A program made the position numbers and the translations under genes. From Siphonodentalium dalli (taxonomy: Eukaryota > Mollusca > Scaphopoda > Gadilida > Siphonodentaliidae): a stretch of 64,000 nucleotides of DNA. Position 1 is the stretch's first letter; the number at the start of each line of letters is the position of its first letter. The stretch covers positions 41,255,912-41,319,911 of the forward strand of contig CP136064.1 in NCBI GenBank assembly GCA_032622095.1, given 5' to 3'. The notes below the pieces were generated by a model. The model saw only the letters and a list, made by a program, of their open reading frames with translations. It was not told the DNA's origin and ran no database searches. Positions 1 to 11,300 of the stretch are shown here, in pieces.

Positions 1-20
1 TTTTTGAAGGACATCAGCAT

Positions 21-440
21 TAACTAAGTCATATCACGATTAAAATGCCTACAAAAATAAAGTTATGACTCCATAGCGAATTGGATTACCAATTACATGG
101 CATGAAAGTTATTGAATATTTGTTCATTTTTTTATGCATGAAAATAGGTTATCTATTCAGCTGATTATTACATACAAAAAAATTTAAGCTTGGAATTTGA
201 CCATGTCTATGATTAATATGAATGTTCGTTGTGCACTATTACTTATTATTCCCCCAACATTTTAATTATTTAAATGGTTATATACATAATTAAATAATTA
301 TTTGGTCATTCGTCAAAATGACAGCCACCATGTAAACACTATTAAATTAAACTAAATTTGTTTCAATATATTATCTTTGACAAAATTGCACCTCAAACTT
401 AATTACAATTGTCTGGTTCACATCCCGGTGTGTTGCTTGT
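21..440. repeat. Diverged direct repeat, copy 1
   Basis: About 420 bp resembling 1806-2245 in the same orientation. Shared stretches include a TAACTAAGTCA-like start, ATTGGATTACCAAT, TTTTTTATGCA(T/C)GAAAATAGG and CTTAATTACAATTGT. The copies differ at many positions. No coding potential is seen. Confidence 0.7.
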
Positions 441-699
441 TCAACTCTTTATTTAATACTTTTGTTATACTCTTTAAATCGCTACAAAAAAACTACAAGT
501 TTGCTCAGTCAGCCTCAGTGACAGGTCTGACCAGACTTCTGTTGTCGCCAACACGTGGTGTATGCCTACTATATGTACTAGCATTGTCGTTTCCCCAGAA
601 TTTGGGGAGAACTTCCGCTGGAGGCGCTTGCCAGATCCTTAACACCACCCGTATCCAATCAAATTAAAATTTGGGCAGAACTTCCCCTAGAGGCGCGAG

Positions 700-1624
700 T
701 AGAGCTGGGACGGTTATGGGTTTTTCGTGACCGGTTATGAACGGCAAAAAACCGCGATTAACCGGTTAACCACATATTATAGGTACTATTATGGGTGGGT
801 AAGCCCAGTATGCAGAACGGCGATGATTGTGATGCTCACTGACATGGTAAGTTTGAGAACGGCTCCTGCCCATTATACAAAGAAGTTGTCACCCATGACA
901 CACTTAATCACATATCTAATTAAGTACACATCTTCAATTTATTACTGAATAAAATAAATATACAATGTCATTCCCCTGTGAGGCTGTGTTGTGTTCATTT
1001 ATTGTCCTTGTAAAATTACTCCATCGCCATCGGGATATGTGATCGGGCGGGAAGCTGAACACACCGACACGGAAGTGACGACTAGAAAGGTTTAATATAC
1101 ATTCCGGAATATTTTATTGATTATTCCGCAATTTCCGGTAGCTGGGTGGGCGAACAATTATTATTTATTCTTAATGAAATACTTACATATACGTTGGTAT
1201 GTGATGTTGTCCGGGGGGGAGGGGGGGGATGGATTGAAGGGCCGGGAGTCTCAAGAAATAACTAGTCGTTGATAACAAAAACAATTATCTTCCTGATAAT
1301 AATACTGAATACGAGTCATGCGATGTGACAATGTTGTAAGATCACACGTGTGCTGACCCTTTGATGTTTCGTTTTGACGTCGGCAGGCTGTTAAATGTAG
1401 CCTTCAAAGAGCCGACACACCGCGTTTGATGTTGTTCCGTCAATCTCGGATTCATTTTAATTGATGGAGACAGATTAACCCTCTTATAGCCAGTTATAGC
1501 TGACCATCACAGTGATCATACACTATAATAGTGATGTTACGGTTAACCGACCACGGCAAATCCGTGACCGGTCACGGCCATAGTTGGTGGTTAACCGGTT
1601 AACCGCATAACCGTCCCAGCTCTA
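700..1624. mobile_element. Non-autonomous hAT-type element (TAGAGCTGGGACGG ends)
   Basis: 925 bp with terminal inverted repeats beginning TAGAGCTGGGACGGTTATG, flanked by an exact 8-bp duplication GGCGCGAG (692-699 and 1625-1632). Eight-bp duplications and TAG-type ends are hallmarks of hAT transposons. Subterminal sequence is rich in GGTTAACCGGTTAACC and GTGACCGGTCACGG palindromes. No transposase reading frame remains. It is related, in opposite orientation, to 12868-14099. Confidence 0.9.
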
Positions 1625-1805
1625 GGCGCGAGCCAGATCATTATAATCAATCAAATGGATAATTTGGGCAGTTAATGCACATTAAAGAATACTACTGTGG
1701 CTAGAGAACTGAATTCATAGTCATGCGGGCAGAACTTCTCATACTATTTCCTCCATACCATTGCCGCACAATGTAAATAACGTTGATTCTTGTAGGGTAG
1801 TGGTA

Positions 1806-2245
1806 TTTACTAAGTCAAAACACAATGAAAATGCTAGCCAAAAAAAATATGCATTTCATAGCCAAATTGGATTACCAATAATATGGCACGTGAGTTACTG
1901 GAAGTTACTGACGATTCCTTCAACTTTTTTATGCACGAAAATAGGGTACCTTTTCAGACGATTATTACCTTCAAAAAAATAATAACATGGAATACAACCT
2001 TGTCCAACATTAATGCCAATATTTATTATGCATTGTCATTTATTTGTATTCTAAAATTTTAATGTATAACTTGTTACAAAATCAAAGCAAAGTTCGATGG
2101 GGTCATTTATCGATATCAAAATGGTGGCCACACAACAAAAGTCAAACGGAATTTATTTCACTTACAGTTGACAATAATGTCAATATTTCACCTGAAACTC
2201 AATTACAATTGTTTGGTGCACACTCCGATTGTCCATTTACTTATT
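1806..2245. repeat. Diverged direct repeat, copy 2
   Basis: Second copy of the 21-440 unit, about 1.8 kb downstream. A hAT-type element lies between the copies. Its first 20 bases resemble copy 1 with several substitutions. Confidence 0.7.
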
Positions 2246-2964
2246 TTCGACAGAAAAGTAAGTAGTTTATCCAATAATTTACTGAATTTATATCACTTTT
2301 GAGCTCTGCAAAAAGACACGTTTTCCTCATTCACAGATTGAGAAACCGGAAATGGCCGGAACACTGTTGTCGCTATTTCAGGTGCAAAAAGACACATCGA
2401 AAAATGTACTGCGAGAATTTCAGACATCTGCACCTCTCATAGTGTCATGTCCGAGGATGACACTGCTATGCACAGCATTGGATCGCTAATGAATGTCCTG
2501 TGCAACTTATTTTCTCTCTCTTCATCGGTAATACGCCCGTGTTCTAGCAACCTCTATATAGAGTGCATTATCCTAGCATCATTTGTGTATGTACATTTTT
2601 TTTGTTGTAAATAAAGTTTATTTGTGCATAAATGTCAGAATAACAGAGCACCGGGTCCGGTCAACAGGAAAACCAATATAAGACCAGACCCAAAAACCAA
2701 TAGTCAAAATTAGAAAAACACGTGATCATATACAAGGTGAAATAAGAAAAATGAAACAACATAATAATTCAATGCTCAGCAGAAAATGAGGGCGGCCTCT
2801 GGTTGGGATCAAACAATTAATTACCATAGAGATGTACTTGGGGGGACAGCAGGGCTATAATGTGGAGAGATGATACAGAAAGCAATAGATGTACTTATTC
2901 AAATCAGGCTTAATTGTATTATATGAAAGATTTTGAATTAAACTGCTTGGTAGATTCGAACTAT
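2246..2964. other. Non-coding interval, nothing recognised
   Basis: No exon, RNA gene or clear repeat boundary seen. A GGTCCGGTCAACAGG segment near 2655 and a TTTGTTGTAAATAAAG segment near 2600 are unremarkable. Confidence 0.4.
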
Positions 2965-2972
2965 AAATGGAC

Positions 2973-4171
2973 TAGGGACCGACGAGGCTTCGAGATTCGA
3001 TTCGATTTCGATTCTTACGTTTCGATTCGATTCGAAAGCCGTCGTGTGATTCGGGATATTTCGAATCGTTGTATACAAGTCCTTTATCGCCGGGAATAGA
3101 CTGCATTATATATACAAAACATTAATTATATCCCCAATACTTAAATTGAGGCTCCTTCCGCGACCAACTGGGAACTTCGTGGTCCAATGTGTAGAGGGTA
3201 AGTTGGTCAATAGCCCACTGCTCATATATATATATTGGCCTCCCAGTCCCAGAGAGGGTTACTCGTGGCAGGTCGGTGGGTTACTCGTGCGACCTGTTGG
3301 TATGTCTGTGGTGGTTCGCGTGTTCATCACGGTTGTACCATAATCGCAGCGCACACAGGTTTCCTCCACCACATAAAACCAGCAATGTGGCGATTTTGCC
3401 GGCCCCAGCTGCAGAAGCGAGTGAATTTCTTGTGAGACATATTTGTATATTGGTATTTGATATTCTTATACCAGAAAAACCTATATTGTGTTACTCAGCT
3501 CAATCAAATAATATATTTTTTTTTAATTTTAAAACTTAACACGATATAAATATATTAAATAAACACTCTGGGCTCCAACATGTCGTGTCTAAATTCGATC
3601 AACATCTTTATACAGAATATGTTATCTGGGAAATGGAATATGGATGACCATTTAGCTTTCATGACAACTCAATTGATCCGATGGGCAGGCCCAAGTTGGG
3701 ATACTATACATTACATAGTTCCTGTAATCCCGTTTGCCAAGTCACGATGCGCAATTTTGATATCGCACGTGCCTGCTGTGCGCGACAGGGTGAAGCGTAC
3801 ATGCGCAGAAGAGTTTCCGTTTGCAATGACTCGAATCAGACTCCATTGACTCCAAAGTTCCAAACTGCTTACTTTCACGAACTTCACGCATAGTGGCAGT
3901 GTCAAAAATATGAAATGATGGCGTGCCATTCTCATATATTAAACTGTTTAAACTCTGATTAAATATTGTTCATATCATGTCATAGAAATTAAATTTAATG
4001 AACCTCCTTCGTAATCTGAGTTATCTCACTGACGTTATAAAATCATTGGACAATTGCCCCCATTTTTGCTCGTACCCCCACTGATCGGTACCGCCAATCT
4101 ACTAAAGTGTTTGAAAAAGATTCGTTTCGAGATTCGATTCAATGTTGAAATTGCTGATTCGTCGGTCCCTA
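2973..4171. mobile_element. Non-autonomous hAT-type element (TAGGGACCGACGA ends)
   Basis: 1199 bp bounded by TAGGGACCGACGA at the left and its inverse TCGTCGGTCCCTA at the right, flanked by an exact 8-bp duplication AAATGGAC (2965-2972 and 4172-4179). Just inside both ends are (GATTC)n-like runs, e.g. GATTCGATTCGATTTCGATT. The interior has only short open frames, so it depends on a transposase elsewhere. Confidence 0.88.
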
Positions 4172-4179
4172 AAATGGAC

Positions 4180-5252
4180 AGTATTAAAGATAAGATTATT
4201 TGTTGCATCACTGACAGAATTTTGTCCATAAAGTAAGCTATTAATATTTATATCCACATTCATGTTATTAAGTGAACTAAACATAACTGCCTGTTGACTA
4301 ATAAATAATGCACAATGCATAAAATAATGTTCAGAATCTTCATAAAAATAGCCACATCTACAAGAACAATCCTTATGTCACTGCGTATGTACATTGGAGA
4401 ATCAGATGGAGCAACATCTGTATTTACAGCTACAGTAAATCAACAATTTGCGTACATTAAAATATCCCTTCCATGACCATCATGATGAAGAAGTCACAGG
4501 TTTGGCAAAAGTCATGGACAAATTCGTAATCTGGATCTACTCAATCCCTCATTGTAATGGCTTGCTCATAAGCCAGACGTGTGAAATATGTACATGTAGG
4601 TACTAGGGTTGCCATGACTGAGTTTTCAGAATCGTCTAATCGACCATCATAGTCTATGGCTATGGGTTTTCAGAATTGACTAATCAACCGTTATAGTCGA
4701 CAGTTTGTTGATTTATTGTTCATATATATCCAGGTAAACAAGTTTATAAATGCGAAATTACAATCACTACCGGGTACTTTACATCTTTTCTGAACTGCAA
4801 TTAAATTAAATTGTTAAAAAAAATTTGGACATGGAATTTCAAAATATGCATACAACTGGCCAAAACCATGGTCAGCCCATCCTATCCTAGGTTCTACCGA
4901 CCCTACATTTTGACCCTAGCGGAAGTGAATTACATTCGGTATATTCAAATACGGTATATGTATACAGTTGTGAAACCTGCAATCAATATGTTGTTGAGGG
5001 CACAAGGGTGTATTCAAATCAATGACCACAGGACCCAATGCATGAAATCTGAGGCAATATCATACAACTCCCCATCGTTGCCAAATGTTTAAAAAAATTT
5101 AAAGAAGGGTAACACTTACCTGTACATGTAACTTAGACCACAACTCGATCCACAACAGCTTGGGTTATAGGTTGGGTTGATGCTGTTTTTGATCGAGTCC
5201 TGTCATAATACTATTCAAACTAATTCTTGTTGAAATTTCAATTTCTTTTTAG
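4180..5252. other. Upstream non-coding interval before the first placed exon
   Basis: I searched this stretch for the missing POLR1B start exon (about 25-40 residues ending in phase 0 before GT) and did not find a convincing one. There is no clear promoter, and no named repeat. Confidence 0.4.
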
Positions 5253-5330
5253 GCCATCCAAGAGATATCAAGACCAAACATTGAATCCTTTAATTGGATG
5301 CTTCATGAAGGACTTCTTAATTTAACGAAG
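5253..5330 (+). CDS. POLR1B: POLR1B exon a (visible residues 1-26)
   Basis: This is the first exon I can place. It reads [20 protein letters not shown] and onward, matching the conserved ESFN...HEGL stretch near the N-terminus of POLR1B. The acceptor is a T-rich tract ending TTTTTAG and the donor is GTATTT. It starts and ends in phase 0. The start codon is not here; a further upstream exon is required. Confidence 0.88.
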
Positions 5331-8300
5331 GTATTTTAACATCAAGTTAACTTCTTCTGAACACAGGCCTGGAATTCTCAAGGCGGGCTGCCTGCCTACA
5401 GCCCACCTAGAATTTTCCAAGGCGGGCTTTTTATAGCCCACCTTGTCAACAATAGGAAATTTATTAAGTTTTACTGCATCGAAATTGTAAAGAATTAAAT
5501 TGTACAGTGTGCACATGCGTGATGTCTGCAACAGATGGTAATGTCAAATGGCGGAATCATTAAATTCCAGAACAAAATGTTCTGTAAATCAGATCTTTTG
5601 ATTGATTTCTCACACATTTTAAGGACAAAATAAATTATTTCTCTTCATAAGATTGAGCTTACAATATATTTCACTGGATAAAAGCAACAGTGGATAGTGA
5701 GAACCAAATGTCACCGCCTCGATTGAGTTCAACCTTTCGTTCCTTTCCTGTTGCTATCAGAAAATTTTATATCACTAAAATGGTGGCCGTCGATCATTTT
5801 CTCACTTCGATTGACAATCTTTTAATATAATGAGCTAATGTCTCCAAGTTATCAATCACTGTGGTGAATATTTGTCCCCCGACGTTCCGTCGGAGGACTA
5901 TAGAAATGACCCTCGTCCATCCGTGCGTCTGTGCGTCCGTGCGTCCGAGATTGGGTACCTTCATGGTGTAATCAACTCCTCCTACAGTTTTAAATGTAGA
6001 GATTTGAAACTCTGGGATATTGTTCCTAACATGTTGGTGATTTGCAACATCTATATAGCTAATAAAAAATATCATTTTTTCCATATTTTTGGGGGGTTTT
6101 CGACTTAGAAAATTTGGAACATTTTTGCCTTTTGGATGAGATTGGGTACCTTCATGGTGTAATCAACTCCTCCTACAGTTTTAAATGTAGAGATTTGAAA
6201 CTCTGGGATATTGTTCCTAACATGTTGGTGATTTGCAACATCTATATAGCTAATACAAAAATATCATTTTTTCGCGTTTGCATGCGTTTGTTCATCGGGT
6301 TGTTTTGTCCAAGAAATTTTGCCAAGAAACAAATCCAATCATGAAGTTTACCACTCGAGTCGGGGGACATGTGGTCTGCGACCTTTTATCTTGTTTACAA
6401 TGTTATTCAATTATTAAAGTTGAGAAACTATTCTCTATGTCTCCAATTGCAAACACCCAGTAAATCTATACAAAGCTACTTGACCGCTGGAAGCAGCAAT
6501 CTGCGAAAGTGGTCTTGTCATCAGTGATGGAATATGGAATACTTTGACAATAAAGCAGTCATTTGTAACTGTATTCAAGATTACATGTACTGGATTTAAT
6601 ATGCTACTTGATTATCTATTTTATATAACATTACACAACGTAGAAAATGCTTTAAACATCGACAAACTCACCCAATTTTGTTGCATGGGTTGGACACTGA
6701 CTGACAAATTGTTGAGTACAAACACTCTTACGTTTTGTTTGTGGTTCATTTTAATTATCATCTCATATATATTTTGAAGACCTCTGTATGTCTGTCTGCC
6801 TGTCTGTATGTCATTAATACAAATCTACGATTCTCGACCGATCGGGACGAAACTTGGTACGTGTGTGTAGTTTGACCAGGCGGTGGACGTTGTTGTATTG
6901 GCGAGCCCATGCGGCGCCCGCTTCGCGAATGCGCAGACGAGATCTCGGAAACGGGTGGAGCCATCGACTTGAAATTTGGTATGTGAATGTATCTTGCCCC
7001 GGATACGAATTTTATCGGGTCGCCGAGCACCGTGCGACGCCAGCTTCGCGCATGCACAGACGAGATCTCGGAAATGGGTGGAGCTATCGACTTGAAATTT
7101 GGTATGTGAATGTATCTTGCCCCGGATACGAATTTTATCGGGTCGCCGAGCCCGTGCGACGCCAGCTTCGCGCATGCGCAGACGAGATCTCGGAAACGGG
7201 TGGAGCTATCTACTTGAAATTTGGTATGTGAATGTATCTTGCCCTGGATACGAATTTTATCGGGTCGCTGAGCCCGTGCGACGCCAGCTTCGCGCATGCG
7301 CAGACCAGATCTCGGAAACGGGTGGAGCTATCGACTTGAAATTTGGTTTTTGAATAGCCCGGACGAAGTCGGGTCACCTTCTAGTAACATATAAAACATA
7401 ATTAATTATTCCCCATACCATACTGTTGTAGATTTGACATTCACAACTCTGGACATTTGTTTGTCTACGTAACAAAATGAATTTAGATGAAGTTAAAAAA
7501 TAGACAAACTAAGGGCAGTAGTAATTCAGGTATAATAAATCATAACTGTAAAAGTTGAGGAGGGCTATAGCCATCCTAGCCAAATCTAGGGGGGTTATTT
7601 CTAGACCGCCAACCCTGTGAACATGTAATGTTATCCTCACAATCAATCATTTAATATAGTCTGAATAGTTTGGTATTCATGCACACCATAGCTCAGAAAT
7701 TGGTTGCCAGGATTTTCAGATTCTGGCAGCTTCATTACCCTGGAAAAAAAGCTTCACCAATATATGGCCCCTTTTTAGATCACTTGTGACAAAGTCTCCG
7801 GTGGAGCTATAGTCATCACTCCCAATCCATCGTCTGTTCATCCGGCCATCATGCATCCATCAATCCATCATCAATTCTGAAAGCATCATCTTCTCCAGAA
7901 TCATAAACCAAATGGGTTCATATTTGGTTTGGATGTTCCCTAGGTGACTAGGTACCAGATTTGTTCAAATGGGCTCACCAGGTAAAATATGGGCGGAGAC
8001 AGGGCAATAACTCTTTCCCTTGACACACTTTTTAGTAGCTTCGTGACTGTAAAAGAAACAACAATGCCTTCCAACTGAACTAAATCCAACAACTTGGCAT
8101 TGATTAGTAGTAATAATAAGAAACATACATGTATATGATCCATATACCATTCAATTTCTTTTGCAGAAAATATATGTATGTTAATATTTGAATGTAAATT
8201 GTAACAAAAAAATGAATAAATTATAAAAAAAAAAAAAATAACTCTTTCCCTTCATAAGTTTTTCTTAAAACTACTTCTTAAAAAGCATAGAACCTATTTA

Positions 8301-11300
8301 GCTTATATTTGGTATGGAGGGTCCTTGCATGTTTAGGATTTAAATTTGTTCAAATGAGGTCACCACATCAAATAGGTGTGAAGCCAGGGCCATAACATTT
8401 CCCTTTATGGTAATTATTAAAACTACTTCTTCTCAAGAACTATTGGCCAATTTCACTTATGTTTTACCTGGAGGGTCCTTGGGTAACTTGGATTCAGATT
8501 TATTTAAATGGGGTCATCCTTGCTCAATGTAAAAATAAAACACAATTTTAAATCTAACGCCATTGTAACAACTGCTAGGATTCCCCGAATCTGCACCAAA
8601 TTTGGTTGAAATCGCACCAAAATCGAGAACAGGCAGATAAACAGGCTGATACTACTTTTTTATGTATATAGATAGATGCTGTGTCCATGCACATCTAGTT
8701 AATGATGCAAATATTCAAGTAGTTTCCCCTTGCCTATTGATGGTATGAAACACTTGCAGTGTATTCATTATTTCACATTACTAAATTATTTGAAAACATG
8801 TCTCTTGCACTGATAACAATAAGCTTGTCTAGAGTCATGTGTGGATGGTAATAACATAGGTCATAGAAACTGACATGTTTGATAAACAAATAACAACTGG
8901 GGATAAGGGGGGTCATTATAGTTCAATTTAAATGAGATTGAATTCCACATGTTGTTCTGAACAGTCTAGCTTGTCAACAAAATATATTTTTCTTTAGAAG
9001 TCAGATGGTACCCGTAACCATATAATCTATTATATGGATTTGTTTCAAATTGTTTGAATATCTGGCCAGTCAAAAGTGGCACAACTAGATTTAACACTTA
9101 TGCTTCCAATGAGTTGACTTCAACTCCTAAACATATCCTCCAAAATCAATAAACCATTGGATGTCACAGTGAGAGGTCCTTGGATGATGTGAATAGCGGC
9201 AGAGCTATGATATTTAAAACTACCCCACCCACCCCAAGTACAAGTTGGATACTGATTTATGGATTCTGTGATCATATTTTTGATAAATTGTCAGTTATAG
9301 ATGTAACAGGTGTTATAATATTATGTAGGCTGTTACCTCTACCGTCTATGCTAAGGTATAGATCAATTATGCTGATAAGTTCAAGAAAAAATAACAGTTG
9401 TGCCATGCTGATATCCTTTCCCTAAAGTTTGCAACTACTTTTGAGGAAAATTAATTCACTTCAATTCTTAAAAATATAATGTTTGAAATTACTATATGAA
9501 TGGAACTCATAGATTGGGATTCACATCAGTTCAAATAAGGACAGAATATGGGCAGAGATAAGAGATTTAACCTATCTATGCTGTTGAATTCAAGTTTGGT
9601 ACATAATAATATGTAGATTACTAGGGGATAGGTAATGACAATATTAGGGGCAATGGGGAGGGGGTTGGAGTGTTGATCCCCTACTTTGATCAAAATTTTC
9701 AGCAGTTAGAAATTTTATGCCTGATACAACATTAGTTACAAATTACATGTGCATTAGTTACAAAATACATGTAGGTTAGAATTGTTCTGATAGTCTGATT
9801 TTCCAACCAGTATTCAATGGGGGGGAAATGTTTTTAGACCAACTACTTTCGGACTGTAATGGCCACATTGTTTTACTTTATGGGAGAACTTAAAGTATCA
9901 GTTGTAACATTCAAACTTGAGAGGGATGTGCAAAAGGTACTTAGGACTGTGGTATGGTTGGGGTAGGGGGTTTGGAGATTGGTCAGTGGTGTGCAATTAG
10001 AATTTCAAGGTGAAGACCCCTGCTCATAGGAGAACCTCTAACTATGTCCCTGTTTAGAACTACTTGTTTTAAGTGATTTTACCAAGTGCTGACTGTTGTA
10101 GTCTTCAGGGTCCCAGTCTTCTTAGTCATTACAGGAAGGTGTGCATCTCAATAGTCATTGACTGTCTTTTATTATTAAGATTTCATAATGATAATCGAAA
10201 CTTCTGGCAGTTATGTAAATCTGAAAAATGTTTACTGGTGCTATGCATTTGTGATATACAGGCCAATTCTTCTTTTTATATTTACCAGTGTTGATCAGAT
10301 TTGCTGGTATCCATTTAATAACTGTAGTTAACATTATAACGGTATCTATCACATATTTGATTATGGGATGACCCCACAAAAACACTAAGTATTTAGCAGT
10401 TTTGATTTATCACCTTCCTGATAAAAACTATGACCCTTTGTTCAACAACAAAAAACAATTCCATCTATTTTATAGAAAGACAGAATTGTTAATTTCATGT
10501 TTGACAATTAGTAGTGGGAGTAAGAGTAACAAAATTCAGTACTAATCATACTCTAATCTTCTTTCCAGTACTTGCAGCCCCTTCAATTCAGATTGCCAAA
10601 TGGGACCAAAGTTCATATTTCAATAGAGGTATGTATCAGAGAAGATAGCTCTCCCAACCATGGGTCAAAATGTGGCGTTATACGGTATATGGTTGTTACA
10701 CCTTGATGCATTCTCAAATAACTATAATCGTGCCAGCACAGGTCGTTTAATTTCTATTATAATGAACAATCATATGTAAACCTGACCCTGTCTGAAGTCA
10801 TATTACTAAAATAGGATCATCAAAGAATATAACACTAGCATTGTTTTAAAACATAAGAAAATTCAATTGAATATTAGTGCTTCTTATTATATTACAATTA
10901 AAAATATAATTTCAGGGCAACTGGGTCAGTCTCACCAAAAAAAGTGTTGAAGGGTTCACAGGTTTTGAAATCTCCTTCTAAATTATCTTTAGATTTTGCG
11001 TGTGCCACGATTTCTGTTCGAGATTAAATGTTTATGTTCCAATAAAAATTAAAATTAACTGAAAACACTTCTGAAGGGCGCCAGACTTTCAAGAACACAT
11101 TTGAAGTAACAGCGTTGGTGCCAATATCAAACCATGTGTACCCTTCAGCACATTTTAAAAACCTGTGTACCCTTCAGCACTTGTTTATGTGAGAGTGACC
11201 CCTTTAGCTATAATAATACAGAAATCACAACTTATACCTTTCATGATGGTGCAACATTAAAGATTGTGTGCCATTGCATTCTATTATATATGCGAATCTC

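Noticed and set aside
3998-4130. MNLLRNLSYLTD frame as the missing POLR1B start exon
   Set aside because: It vaguely recalls the N-terminal 'LRNL..LT' wording but lies inside a hAT element with an 8-bp target duplication and has no suitable phase-0 donor.
4811-5092. 93-codon frame just upstream of exon a
   Set aside because: No similarity to the POLR1B N-terminus, no donor joining to phase 0, and a stop before exon a.
6758-7297. 179-codon open frame on the minus strand (and overlapping plus-strand frames)
   Set aside because: It runs through the 122-bp tandem units and a GTCT tract; open frames occur on both strands because of the repeat, and no domain is recognisable.
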